This document shows positions 1 to 11,576 of a stretch of 64,000 nt of DNA, one piece after another. Each line of letters opens with the position of its first letter. Within the stretch, counting starts at the first letter, position 1. Source of the stretch: Sarcocystis neurona (lineage: Eukaryota; Apicomplexa; Conoidasida; Eucoccidiorida; Sarcocystidae); NCBI GenBank assembly GCA_000727475.1, contig KL647301.1, positions 1,513,055-1,577,054 on the forward strand. Reading direction: 5' to 3'. The notes beneath the pieces are model-generated. The model was not told the DNA's origin, searched no databases, and was given only the letters and a program-made list of their open reading frames with translations. Both the position numbers and the translations under genes were made by a program.

Positions 1-3000
1 TCCAAATTGGTTGGGGCGTGCCACCTGCGTGTGCTCCACTCTTCCGAAAACTGTTGACAGATATCTGCGGCTCAGTTACTGTCCAAGTTGACCGGGGGAT
101 GAAGTATGCATCTGCTCTACTCCTCCGAGAACCCTGGGCTAGTGCCTGCACTCCTACGGCAGTGGAGCCTGGCCCCGTGACGGCGAGTGCACCTGCTCCT
201 CCGCTAACAGAAACATGCGCCACTGCCTGCCCTTTTGTTGCTCCAAGCACCGGTATCGGGATGCCGTATGCATCGGCGCCTACGCCCCGAGCATCCCGAA
301 CAGATCCCCGCTGTTCGGGCGCCGCCGACATTGTTCGGGGTATGCCACCCGCGTATGCTCGTCTCCTCGGAAAACCCTTGACGAATATCTGCGGTTCCGT
401 TACTGTCCAAATTGGGCGGGCGGTGTAGTATGCATCTGCGCTACCCCTTCGAGAATTCTGAGCGTGTGCTGGCTCTCCGGATGTAGCGGAGGGCGGCCGC
501 CAAATGTCGAATGCATCTGCTCCTCCACCTCTAGATTCCTGCATCACTGTCTGCTCTCCTGTTGCCTTGGGCGTCGGTCGCAGAATGGCGTACGCATCTA
601 CGGGGTCTTTTTTAGGAAAGCGCTGGCTCGCTTGCTTCACTGCTACTGGCCTAATTGCTTGAGACTCGTGGTATCCGTGCGGTGGTCCACTTGCAGAATC
701 CTGGACAAATCTCTGCTGCCCTGATGCTGTACAAATTTGTCTGGGGATGCCGTTTGCGTCTGCACCTCTCCTCCGAAAACCCTTGACGGTTACATGCGGT
801 TGTGTTATTGTCCAAGTTGAACGGGAGATGTCACGTGCTCCTCTTTTGTGGGAATCCTGGGCAAATGCCTGCTCTCCTGCTGCAGTGGAGGGCGACCGGG
901 GAACGTCGGATGCATCTGCTCCTCTGCCACCAAGAGCCTGCGCGACTGTCTGCTCTCCTGTTGCCTCGGACTCAGGTCGCGCAATCTCGTCTGCGTCTGC
1001 CGCTTTCTTTTCAAGGAACTGCTCTCTTGCTAGCTCCCCTCCTACTGTCGAAATTGATCGGGGTTTGCGGTGCCCGTGTGTTCCTCCACTTGCAAACCCC
1101 TGGACGAATCTCTGCTGCTCTGTTGCTGGCCAGCTTGGTCGGGGGATGTCGAATGCATCTGCTTCGTTCCTGAGAGGATCGTGGACGAGTGCATACACTC
1201 CTGTGCCAGTGTAGCCCTGCGACAGGATGGCGGGTGCATCGGCGCCTCTAATTCGAGAATTCTGCGCCACTTTCAGCTCTCCTGTAGTTGTGTTGGAGGC
1301 CGGTCTAGGAAGCTCGTACGCATCTGCCTCTCCCCCACAAGAAATCTGCAGGACTGCATTCTCTCCTGTTGTCGTGGGTCCTGGTCCCGTGTTGTTGTAT
1401 GCACCTGCACCTCCACTACCTGACTCCTGCTTGTGTGCTTCATCCCTAGAAAAAACAGGTGTTAATGGCAGCTCCGCTGTTGCTGTGGTTCCGGGACGGG
1501 ATACATGGTTTACTGCCTCTATTCTCCCGGAATCCTGAGTGCACTTCTGCTGTCCGGTAGCAGACGAAACTTGCCGGAGTTCGTCGTGTGTGCTCGATCT
1601 TCCTTTTGTAGAATTCCGCGCGACTGCTTGCTCTGCTGTTGCTCTGGGTGCTGGTTGGGGTACGTCGTGCGCATTCGTCGCTCCAGCAGCAGAGTTTTGG
1701 ATGGGTGTCTGCCCCTCTGTTCCAGCGGACGGCTGTGGTAAATCTGCTCGTCCTGTCACTGAAACCTGGATGAAGCTCTGTTGTTCCGTTGTAGTCCAGA
1801 GTGGCGAGGGTCCCTGGTGTGCATCCGGGCTTGTCTTCGGAAAGTCGTCGGTGAGCGTCTGCTCCCGTGTTGCGGCGGAGCCCTGGAGCTGTATGTTGTA
1901 TGTGTCTGCTGCGCTTGTGATAGAATCCTCGACGAATGCCTGCTTTGCTATTGCAGTGGAGTTCTGCTGTGGCGTGTCGCACGCCTCTGCTCCTGCAGCC
2001 GTTGAATGTTGGCCGACAGGCTGCTCTCCTGTTGCAGTGGAGGCTGGTGAGATTTTGGCGCGGGCATATGCTCCTCCCCCACCAAAAGTGTTGCGAGATT
2101 GTTGCTCTTCTGTGGGCGTCGACATTTTTCTGGATATGTGGTATACACTTGCTCCACCGGCGACAGAATTGTTGGAGTGTGGCTGGTCTGCTGTTGCAGC
2201 AGAGTGCGTCTGCGATCTGTCGTATGGATTTGCTCGCCCTGCCGCAGAATGCTGGTCGACGCGCTGCTGTCCTGGTGCAGTGGAGATTGGTGGGATTGTG
2301 GCGTGTGCAGCCTCTCCTCCCCTACCAGACGTGTTAAGCAGTTCTTGCTCTTCTGTTGCTGTCGACATTTGTGAGCACATGTCGAATACCTCTGCTTTTC
2401 TGGCGATTAAGTCATTTGCGACTCCCTGTTCTGCAGTTTCCGTGCAGTGCGGTTCCGGTGTTTCGTGTGGCTCTGTTCCTCCTGTCATAGAATGCTTGCC
2501 GACCGACTGCTCGACTGCTGCTGTGGAGAGTGGTGGTGCTGTATCATGTGTATATCCTCCTCCCTCACTACAAATGTTGAGGAGTTTTTGCTCTTTTGTC
2601 GCTGTCGGCATTGATTCGCACATGTCGTATGCGTCTTCTCTACCCGAGACATAATCGTCGGCGAGTTCCTGGTCTGCTGCTGCAGTGGATTTCTGCGGTG
2701 TGTCGTGCGGATTTGCTCTTCGTGCCGTAGAATGCTGGGCGACGGCCTGTTCTCCCGTTGCAGTGGAAGCTGGTGGGACTTCTCCGTTTGCGTCTGCACC
2801 TCCAGAAAGAGGGAGCAGCTCTTGCTCTACTGTTGCTGTCGACATCGATTCAGATACGCCATATATATCTGCTCCGCCCGCGACGGAATCACCCGCGAGT
2901 GTTTGATCCGCTGTTGCCGCAGGGTTGGACTGCGGTGTTTCGTATTCTTCTGCTCGTACTGTTTTAGAATGCTGCTCGACAGGTTGCATTCCTGTTGCAG

Positions 3001-3390
3001 TGAAGGCTAGTGGAATTCCGGCATGTGCATCGGTAGCTTCCCTACCAAACTTGTTTGGGAATTCTTGTTCCTTTGTTGCTGTCGATTTTATTTTAGGTAT
3101 ATCGTACACATCTGCTCCTCCCGCGATACAGTTGTCGGCGACTGCCTGGTCTACTGCTGCAGTAGAGCACGGCTGCGGTATTTCATACGCGTCTGCGCCT
3201 CCCATCGTAGAGCGCCGTTCGACGGGCTGCTCTCCGGTCGGGTTGGACGCTGGCGGGATCCTGCCGTGTGCATCTGCTCCTCCCCCACAAGAAGTGTTGA
3301 GATTTTGTTGCTGTTCCGTCGCTGTCGAAATTGGTGTGGATTTGTCGTATGCATCTTCTCCTCTTGTGATAGATTCGTCGGCGAATTCCG
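1..3390 (-). repeat. 81-bp tandem repeats in a 243-bp three-unit higher-order array
   Basis: Units of 81 bp (27 codons) follow each other without spacers for about 3.4 kb, roughly 40 copies, and continue to the window edge. Three diverged unit types alternate in fixed order in the better-preserved part (about 2000-3400): one with an EEQELLNT-like segment, one with GEQPVEQHS, one with ADQxLAxDS. The true period is therefore 243 bp. The array is entirely inside the coding frame of the secreted protein. Confidence 0.85.
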
Positions 3391-4393
3391 GGTCTTTCAA
3401 TCCAATGGAGTCCCACTGCAGCACGGTGTATGCTTGTGCTTCTTCATTTTCAGACTGCTGGCATACCTGCTGCCCTCCTGCTCCGACAAGGCCTGTCGCT
3501 GTCCTGTCGAGTACATCTGCTCCTTCCACCGTCGAGTCCTCGGCGACTCCGTGCTTCCCTTTTGCGTGTGATCGTGGTCGGCGCGTCTCAGATGCATCTG
3601 CCTGTTTCCCTGCAGGTATCTGAACGGGTGCACGGTGTGTCGAAGGCGTCCAGACTGGTCTGATTCTGTCTTGCGTACTTGTCCTTCCTACCGTGATATT
3701 TTGAACGAGTGCCTGCTTTGCTGTTGTCGCCCCGACTCTTAGGGGGAAGTCTTGTATACTTGGCGACCATGTCGTAGCCTCCCCGGTGAGCTGCTGCTCT
3801 ACCGTTGCAATGCATCTCGGTCGCAGTCCGTTGTATGAATCTGCGTCTCCCTTCGTCGAATCCCCGAGGCGTGGCTGCTCTCCTGTTGCTTTGAAGGCCG
3901 ATCGCTGAATGCCGTATGCATTCGCTCCCATTCCAACAGAAATCTTCGCCGCTGGCTGCTTTCTTCTTGCTTCAGAGGCCTCCTGGTGTATTCTGTACAC
4001 TGGTAGGTGCTCACCTTCTAGCTCTCCACTACTAAGCACTGTTTCAAAACATCGTCTGCTACCTCCAGTAGCAACCATGTCGATTCCCCTCCCTGTTATC
4101 GCTAACGGAACTGCACCGCGCATGCCATATTCTAAGTTTCGGTTTGCGCGGTCGGTAGGTAAGATGAGGGGACTAGCGGCAGCTGAGAAGGTATTTCGTT
4201 GGTGATCGGTAGCAAACTGATTTGCTGTTGAAGAAAAAGCGTTCGCTTCTCCTGAGGCTCCATGTTGATGTGCTGAATGATTCAGCGACTCCTCTATGTT
4301 TTCTTGAAGTCTGAGTGCTCCACCTGGCAGAGGAGACCACTCGAGGAGAAGCCCTGCCCAGAAGGCAATGCAGAACAACGCTCGGTGTTTCAT
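1..4393 (-). CDS. Secreted giant repeat protein, 3' end outside window
   Basis: Reading from the ATG at 4393 there is no stop codon in 1464 codons: no TTA, CTA or TCA occurs in the matching forward register from 2 to 4393. The protein starts MKHRALFCIAFWAGLLLEW, a classic signal peptide, followed by about 300 non-repetitive Ser/Thr/Ala-rich residues. From about residue 335 to the window edge it is built of 27-residue units with a core like GGADAYD and a preceding STAT-x-EQ motif. Cysteine is rare and no other membrane segment is seen. The start is the first ATG and gives an ideal signal peptide. The protein is predicted to enter the secretory pathway and be exported or placed at the surface. 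I do not recognise the family; its length and repetition recall apicomplexan surface or secreted repeat antigens, which is inference only. The C-terminus lies beyond the left edge. Confidence 0.88.
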   Translation of the reverse strand, partial: MKHRALFCIAFWAGLLLEWSPLPGGALRLQENIEESLNHSAHQHGASGEANAFSSTANQFATDHQRNTFSAAASPLILPTDRANRNLEYGMRGAVPLAITGRGIDMVATGGSRRCFETVLSSGELEGEHLPVYRIHQEASEARRKQPAAKISVGMGANAYGIQRSAFKATGEQPRLGDSTKGDADSYNGLRPRCIATVEQQLTGEATTWSPSIQDFPLRVGATTAKQALVQNITVGRTSTQDRIRPVWTPSTHRAPVQIPAGKQADASETRRPRSHAKGKHGVAEDSTVEGADVLDRTATGLVGAGGQQVCQQSENEEAQAYTVLQWDSIGLKDPEFADESITRGEDAYDKSTPISTATEQQQNLNTSCGGGADAHGRIPPASNPTGEQPVERRSTMGGADAYEIPQPCSTAAVDQAVADNCIAGGADVYDIPKIKSTATKEQEFPNKFGREATDAHAGIPLAFTATGMQPVEQHSKTVRAEEYETPQSNPAATADQTLAGDSVAGGADIYGVSESMSTATVEQELLPLSGGADANGEVPPASTATGEQAVAQHSTARRANPHDTPQKSTAAADQELADDYVSGREDAYDMCESMPTATKEQKLLNICSEGGGYTHDTAPPLSTAAVEQSVGKHSMTGGTEPHETPEPHCTETAEQGVANDLIARKAEVFDMCSQMSTATEEQELLNTSGRGGEAAHATIPPISTAPGQQRVDQHSAAGRANPYDRSQTHSAATADQPHSNNSVAGGASVYHISRKMSTPTEEQQSRNTFGGGGAYARAKISPASTATGEQPVGQHSTAAGAEACDTPQQNSTAIAKQAFVEDSITSAADTYNIQLQGSAATREQTLTDDFPKTSPDAHQGPSPLWTTTEQQSFIQVSVTGRADLPQPSAGTEGQTPIQNSAAGATNAHDVPQPAPRATAEQAVARNSTKGRSSTHDELRQVSSATGQQKCTQDSGRIEAVNHVSRPGTTATAELPLTPVFSRDEAHKQESGSGGAGAYNNTGPGPTTTGENAVLQISCGGEADAYELPRPASNTTTGELKVAQNSRIRGADAPAILSQGYTGTGVYALVHDPLRNEADAFDIPRPSWPATEQQRFVQGFASGGTHGHRKPRSISTVGGELAREQFLEKKAADADEIARPESEATGEQTVAQALGGRGADASDVPRSPSTAAGEQAFAQDSHKRGARDISRSTWTITQPHVTVKGFRRRGADANGIPRQICTASGQQRFVQDSASGPPHGYHESQAIRPVAVKQASQRFPKKDPVDAYAILRPTPKATGEQTVMQESRGGGADAFDIWRPPSATSGEPAHAQNSRRGSADAYYTARPIWTVTEPQIFVKGFPRRRAYAGGIPRTMSAAPEQRGSVRDARGVGADAYGIPIPVLGATKGQAVAHVSVSGGAGALAVTGPGSTAVGVQALAQGSRRSRADAYFIPRSTWTVTEPQISVNSFRKSGAHAGGTPQPIW

Positions 4394-7300
4394 GGGCGCT
4401 GTTCGTAACGGCGAATGCAGTAAACGATCTGCAAAACAGGTCGATCTAGTGCAGCATTAGACATCGAATCAGGAGCGAGCGGGTAGACGGAACATTACAT
4501 GCGGCGCTTGTCGTTCTTGCTTGACTTGCGGTTGATGGAGATCATGTTGCAGCATTCCAAAGTTTTTTTCGAATAATGATGCAGCTCTAGTATAGCACTC
4601 CTAGGGGCTCCTACCAAGCGATCCCATCCTTGACAATAAAGGCATTCAAGCGCTTCATATTCTCTGTCTCGAGTGAAAAGGCAATGTGGCTAAAAGAGCC
4701 TCTGTTCCCGAAGTCGCTTGTATACAGAGACACTTACATTCTGGGGTCTGTACAGAGCTATAAAACGCTGCAAAATTGCCTCGTAGTGACGTAACTGAGT
4801 AGGGAAAGTGGATGCTGAAAGTGCGGTTCGTTTTCCACGCCGTTCGCGAGAATATGTCTGCGACAAAAATTGGTGCTACGCAGGATCTCACTTGCACGTG
4901 CCACTTTTTTTGTTTGTTGAAATGTGGTATTGCTTTGAACAGCAAGTCGGACAAATTCTCAAGGCGCACACGACGCAGTTCACGTGCTAGAAGTCGGAAA
5001 GCCAGATACATTGGAGCAGCTGTATATGGGGCGTGTGCTGCTTGGTCGTGAATTGGGTAGAGACACTTGCCATTTCTTCTACGTGCCGAGCAAGGTTACG
5101 CGACATTAGCTGTACACGTCTGCGGTAAACGCGGAAAGTCGTCTTCAGATAGAGAAGACAATACATACGGACACACTTGCAGCCATCCATTCACACACAC
5201 ATACATACGTATACACATACCCTTACTCGTAGGTGTGTACACATGTATGTATATGCATAGTTTCACACTTGTGTTTCGCTCGATGTCTGAATATAGACAT
5301 ACGGAGACACGTCCGGGTTTCGCAAAAGCAGTGACGAGCCAAAGTGGAATTGAGAACGTTTAGAAGGAAATCCTTTGGGACAAGAGAAAGCGTACGCGAA
5401 CAATCAACACTGGAAGAAGACCGATACTCGTCACGAAGGGAGGAGCAAGTGGAACACTCGAGCCTCTAGTCGGTTGCGTACGATGCAGTCAACTACGTAT
5501 TTTTTCAGCTTATACGGACGGGTGTTACTTGCCGTCCTTAGAACTGGGTGTTCGGCTTCTCGTATGAAGAGTAGGTCCGTCACCGTCGGCGCTTTCCTAC
5601 GAAGGCGACCTACGAGGTCCCTGAGGCCAACAGAGGATGCACGTACGACTAACCAGTAACTGGACACGCCAGTCACATCGTGATAAAAGAGACAGATATG
5701 AAGGTAACCATTAATGCATATGTATGTGTACGAGTCACTCTTCCTCGACTGGGGGAATATGCACAACAGTACTAAAGCGCTACAATGTATATAGAGAAAC
5801 ATGTTTCTCACACACTTCATGAGTTAAACGTCATCATCTACCCCACGATCACTAACATTGTCATCACATCCAGTCTCACCAACAGGCAAAAACAAGCAAA
5901 ACGATCATCGTATTTCTCCAAGTGGTAGAGCGTACACCTCTGTCAAGTCAATAAATTGCCCGCAGAGTGTTCCGGAAGTGCTTTCTGTTCACGTGATACA
6001 TCATATTCGTATCTCTTACGCAGCCAAAGTTCTGAACGTCCGCATCCACACTGTCCGTCTCCCTACGTGCACGGCTCTCACGAGCCACACAACACGCAGG
6101 AACAAACCATACGTCAGCGAGTCGGCTCTAGGTAAAAGAGTAACCCGACGGTGTGGCACTTTGTGTGGCCAGTCAATTGCAAAAGGAAGCACGAGAAGCG
6201 ACTTGCGAGCATTAGCGTGCCTATAGATACCCACATTGTTGCAGCTGCGGTCAGGCTTCATGCGATCGCCAACAACAGGCGTGTGTCTGTCTTTGTAGCG
6301 TTGCTACTGGTACAGAAGTACACTCTACCGAGCATCAGAAGCGGCTTTTTCGTGTGTCTCTGCAACCGTGGTGCAGCCGCCTCGGCCCTCACACTCAGCA
6401 GTGACAAATCGGCGTTAGCACTTACGCCGCTGCCAGTACTGCAACGCATCTCACATTATGCAGTGTGAAACCGTCGTTTTGTCGGTCTATCTTTTTGGGT
6501 TTGTGAACCTGTTGTCACCCCTGTTTACATGCGGTAGTGGGAAGTGGTGTTTTGGCGCTGTCATTATAACGTAGCTTTTTGAATTCAGAACCGAGCCGCA
6601 GCGCGTAGCCGCCCTCGTGTGTATCGCTGCAACCTATTTTTCTCCGTTGTGCAGCAGCGAAGCAGGACTGCCTTTGTGGGTACCTTTTGCTCTCTCTGCA
6701 TGGCCAGCGGTAACTAGCGATTTAGATTACGTCACGAGAGCGGCGGGAGCGCAACTAATATCAGCTGTTGTGTAGAAGCCTAAGGACCCGTCTCTTTATA
6801 TGAACTGGAGGGAGCTGAATCTGTTGCACTGCATTCACAAATATAAAACTCAATGTAAGGCTCTCTGCGCACACAAAAGTAGCGTATGATCGTCCTTCAC
6901 ATGCACAACAAAGTTGCGCAACAGTTACATAGCCTTGTCAAAAAAACATCCTCAACGCAGCGGCTGCTGGGTTCATACTGAAAGTACTTTCATCTGATGC
7001 GAGAATTCCACCGACTCGTTTGGGGGCTAGCACGAAGGCATGCGTAAAATCAGCACATGTACCAATTTAGACAGCTACTTTTTTCTATCTATTTATCTAC
7101 CTCCCCATATCCTTTTACCAAATACTTGCACGACACGTCCGTACGTAGATCGTGGCGGCATCCAAGCTTACTTTACATATATTTCAAGGGGTAGCCGCAT
7201 GAGAGTGGACACTAGAGGCTGCACGGGGCGCACACGTACTTATTCACGCCTGCGTTAATACATGTAGAAGGTTGTGCGAGTGACTATATACTATTAGAGA

Positions 7301-10300
7301 CGAGCACCTGTATTAGCACCAGCAGAAGATTGCTATTATGACTAAATACTTTCACGAGAGCGCAGCATCAATCGGCTACGCGAAAGAGAGCGAGACAGTA
7401 ATCAAGTGTGCTTTCTTGACAGTGTTAGAGACGTTTGCTCCTTTTCTGCAAGAGTCTCTGGCGGGCCGCTACCAAGATGGCTTTAGAGGAACACTGTTCT
7501 CGTCCCTCGGCGCGCTTCAGCTTAAATCTCGCTTCGGTCTAATCTCTGTTCGAGTGCCTTCCGAGATAGTCACAGGTTACAGGAATACGACGGAGCGCGT
7601 CTGAATCATGTACCTGACACGTGCCACTATTGGTGTACGACTGCCTGTATGCACGAGATACGTGTTTTCAGTGGTACGTACGCAAGTGTACACACATTAG
7701 CAGGAGCGGAATTGTGAGTAACTTTGTGTGAGACAGTAAATGCACGCACAGGGGTGAACAATCGTATGCAACCGCACTTGTAACGTTGGTACGGGAAGAT
7801 ATGTGGGTCTGTACGCGTGTGACTGTGTGACCACGCGACTGCGTAGTCCCAGTTTAGCTTTCGTTCCTATTCACGGACGCCGACACGTACTCTTATCATT
7901 CGGCTTCTTGGTTGACTACCACTGCTTCCAGCGGCTCACGGGAAAAAGCATTACCGCAGCCGTTTCATCAGGTAACAAAGTCGGAACTCCACAGTGTGCA
8001 AAGCGTATAACATGAGCAGATGATGAACAGATTTCTGATGAACTACTTTTGCTGAGTAGTAGTTGGGTGCCCAACTTTACCTAACGCAGAGCCCCGTGTG
8101 CTCATATCAGAAAGGTAAGTTAGACATTAAAAAATTCAGAAAGGAAGCACACGTCCCTGAATGGGAATCTCTTCCTCGTGCTGCGTAGCCTATGCGGCGC
8201 GCACTGAGAATCAACGGAGTGGACGCGTGCTATTTACTGGCGCTGCAAAAAATGCTTAAGAATCTGATGTTCCCTACTTTTAACCGATGCTGGTATGTTG
8301 GGAGCGCCTCCGTGGGGATTTCATATTCACCTGCAGCAAATGTACGTTACGGTGTAGAGATTCTCTAGTTCTTTAGAACGGTCGTGGCTTGGTTCATGCT
8401 GGAGACAGGTTTGCAACGTTTAGCTACATCACTGAAAATGTGTAGCATACCGTAGGGCGCTGATAAGAAAGTGTGATAGTGTACTTTGAAATGCAGCTGC
8501 GTAGTACTTGCAAACGTGCATGCAGTGACTTGTGTACGCTAAAGCAGTGCAGTTGCAATGCCTGTTATAAAGTAATACATGATGTCCGTGCTCGGCACGT
8601 TTTGCAAGGACTGACTTCAATCCACACGGCTCCGCCGTGCTGTCGATTTGTAGACCGGAGGACTTCTCCTTTTGGATGCAATGGAAAATGCAAGCAACGA
8701 AACTGAATGGGATTTTGTGCTTAACCAGCTGTTCAAGACGGCAGCGTCGAACAAGCAGCATGGACTGTGATTTACACACGTGTACGCATGTACACAGACA
8801 ACTACGTGCAGGCGTAAAAGATTGCGGATGCCCTCTAGTTGCAACCAGCTGGGGTACACATAGAAGTACGTACGTAGGTAGTTGCATTGTGGAGTGTTGA
8901 GTACGGTTCGCCAGTAGCGAAGTACAAGCGGCGCCTGTGCGTCTCACGTACAAGTACAATATGCAGCCGTATTACAGGATATATAGTTACAACATTTGGA
9001 GTTTGTACACATACGGGGTGCTTTCAAAGGTATGTATGTACCTATATATATATATATATAGAGAGAGAGAGAACGAGAGAAGAAAAAGAGAGACTTGATA
9101 CGCACGCAAGCGGATTTGGGTGCTCGGTTCAGTGGATTCACTTGTCTTCCACCGTATACTGCGGCAGCCGAGACGCAGTGGAGTTGTATCCACATGTCCA
9201 CTTATATTTACTTATATGCGGGGAGGCTGCAACTACCGTGTACACCGGTGCAGTGCAGTCTGCATCTTCTACGTTCTCCCGTGTTGATAAGCGCTTCCCA
9301 CCTCCAATCGTGCCTTCGAAATCCATACATTATGAGTAGAGGGGATTTACATGTGCAAACATGTACATACGCACGCGTATCAATATGCGGACGGGTGTGT
9401 AACTTGTGGGCGTGATCTCCTTTCTACGATACTGCCTTTCCATACGCGATACCATTCGACAATGGCCCTTTGTAAAAAGTCGACATTTTTATTTATACAC
9501 TTGTGCTGCCATTGACGAAAGTATAGTATGTAAGTTGTGCACGAGTTGTATCACGGCCACTTGTGTGCATATGCGATGTCGTCTTTCTTCACAAATATTC
9601 AGGATCAAAGCGCGATTTTCATAAAAATAGCAACGCTGAAGACGCCGTCAACCGTCGTGCCGCGTGCTAATTCCCGCTAATCTCCATTCTACACTGCGTT
9701 GCTGAGACTCCAGTTCAAGCAAATACACGCCCTAAGTCTTTGCTACAAGGACATAATGTTCCCGGTAGACCTCTCTCTACGAAAAACGGCTGCGAAAGAA
9801 CTGTTCAGTGGCAGCAAAATGATGAAGAACAGTGTGAGCAAAATGGGATGAAGATGAGAGGGGACGATGGGAGGACAGGAATGTACGAGTGCACGCGGGA
9901 CGCTCGAGGGACCAAATCCGCAGCGCCTCCTGATTCTACGTCAAGCGGTAGCCGGCTCCCACTACAGACGGAGACACGTACTGCTGCAGTTCACACGTCC
10001 TCATATGTACAGACCCTTGTGATTCCTCTCTGCACATATACGTGTGCAGATATACATACGAATATGCTGTTATGCTTGTTCCGCTGGAGTCTGCGGCACA
10101 TATTTATACAGGTCTACCCATGTGAGTCGTGTCGTGTCTGTCTCTGTGAATTCTGTTAGACCGGCGTGTACAAAATTCTCGGGCGCAGACCGCGGCGGCC
10201 TGCAAAAAATATATACGTATCCGTGCGCCACACATGCCTGCGTGTATGAAATGTGTCTTTCATAAATTCGTTTGTACAAACTGACAACCACTTCGGTGCC

Positions 10301-10463
10301 TCCTCGTGCTGCCACCGACAGCAGCACAAAGCCGCACCATGCTTGCACATACGTCACAGTGTGCTGCGGATACACAAGCACGCGTACGCAGACAGAGATC
10401 ACCTAAAGGGTAGAATACCCAAGGGTTTCTACCGTATTTTCTTCCCTTTGTCATGAAGACTAT
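4394..10463. other. Repeat-poor stretch without a convincing gene
   Basis: About 6 kb upstream of the secreted repeat protein. Open frames are short, lack coding character, and show no matching splice-site pairs that I could join. It holds only small microsatellites, for example a TA then GA tract at 9042-9072. The first few hundred bases above 4393 should contain the promoter and 5' UTR of the repeat protein, but no specific element can be pointed to. Base composition is more even than in the CAG-rich parts. Confidence 0.5.
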
Positions 10464-10636
10464 TTACACTCCTGCCTGCCCTGTCTGTTTGTTGGCTTCT
10501 GCTGCTGCCCCGGTTCTGCTATTGAGTGCAGCCGCTGCTGCGGTGTCGACATGTGCTGCTCCGCTGCCGCCTCCCCCCACTACTGCTGCCGCGTTCGCAG
10601 CAAAGTTATCAGCAAGGAAAAACCCGGCTGCCTAGC
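10464..10636 (-). CDS. Candidate Ala/Gly-rich 3' exon
   Basis: On the minus strand a frame rich in Ala and Gly (core AAVVGGGGSGAAHVDTAA) ends at a TAA at 10464-10466 and carries sense-strand GCAGCAGC runs, as coding exons elsewhere in this window do. It could be the final exon of the Ser/Arg-rich gene upstream. A competing plus-strand frame, 10453-10635, starts with a real ATG (MKTIYTPACPVCLLASAAA) and resembles a short signal peptide followed by Pro/Ala-rich sequence. I favour the minus strand because of repeat polarity and the orientation of the neighbour, but the call is weak. Confidence 0.3.
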
Positions 10637-11576
10637 CGGTGCCGGTGAAAGATATTCCACCATTTTCTCTCCTTAGTTTGTGTTGGTCGACAAAATCGCC
10701 ACTGTTTCCAGCAAATCCTTTCGTGTCTTTTCCTCTCTTGAAACCGACGAAGTAGAGTCAAGATGCGGTCTCCATTGTTTCTATCTGAATGCGAAAGAAC
10801 AAGCAGCACTTTCACTGCTTCTTTGCTACTCTTCCTCCGTGGAAAAAGCAGGTCATGTACACGCACTTCTCTTACTCCGGCCGGCCGGCACCCTTTTGCC
10901 ATCTTGTTCTCAAGTAAGCATCAACGCTACCTCCAGCATTACTCCTCTCAATTCTCTCTTTCAGGTCGACGCAAAACATCACGTCTTGCCTCTCTCCCTC
11001 ACTGTCTGCGGAAAACACGAAGCTGTTTCTCGCATACCGTTCCTCTCTGGTCCTCCGCAGACACCGGCTTCTTCGTCTTCCCTTTGACGGCGTAAGACGA
11101 AGCAGAAAACGAAAAATGCGTCTTTTGGCCTTCGTGACGCCGAAGACGAAACTCTGTAGCGTAGAGACGCGAACTTGCATCTTCTCTGGTGCATCTGGCT
11201 CGGCTTCGCCTCCGCTCGACACGGCAGCAGTCCGCGGTCGCCGGGACAACTCCTCCTAGGAAGTGCGTTTGCACCCGCAGCGGTCCCCTTTCGCTGCGGT
11301 TTCAGCAACCGTGACTGCAGCAGTAGCCTTAGCTTCAGTGGCTTCGGTACCAGCACTGCCTCAACGACAGCAGCTGGCTGCTGCAGCAGGAGCAGCAGCG
11401 TGAGCACACCAAGGAGCAGTGGCGTTCTGTGGAAAACCGTCCCCAGTAGAAACTGCGGCAACATTACGCCCCCAGCAGCAGCGTGACCTTCGTGCTCCTC
11501 CGCAACACTCACGTTCAAACGAAAATTCCTACACGTACTGCTCCGAGGTTGTTTTGACGTCTGCTCCTCTCGTTCT

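Noticed and set aside
1539..2654. 371-codon Cys-rich plus-strand frame
   Set aside because: It is the complement of the secreted repeat protein. It has a GTG start, and the same frame is broken by stops at 428, 1214, 1538, 2654, 2906 and 3623, while the minus frame is unbroken for 1464 codons.
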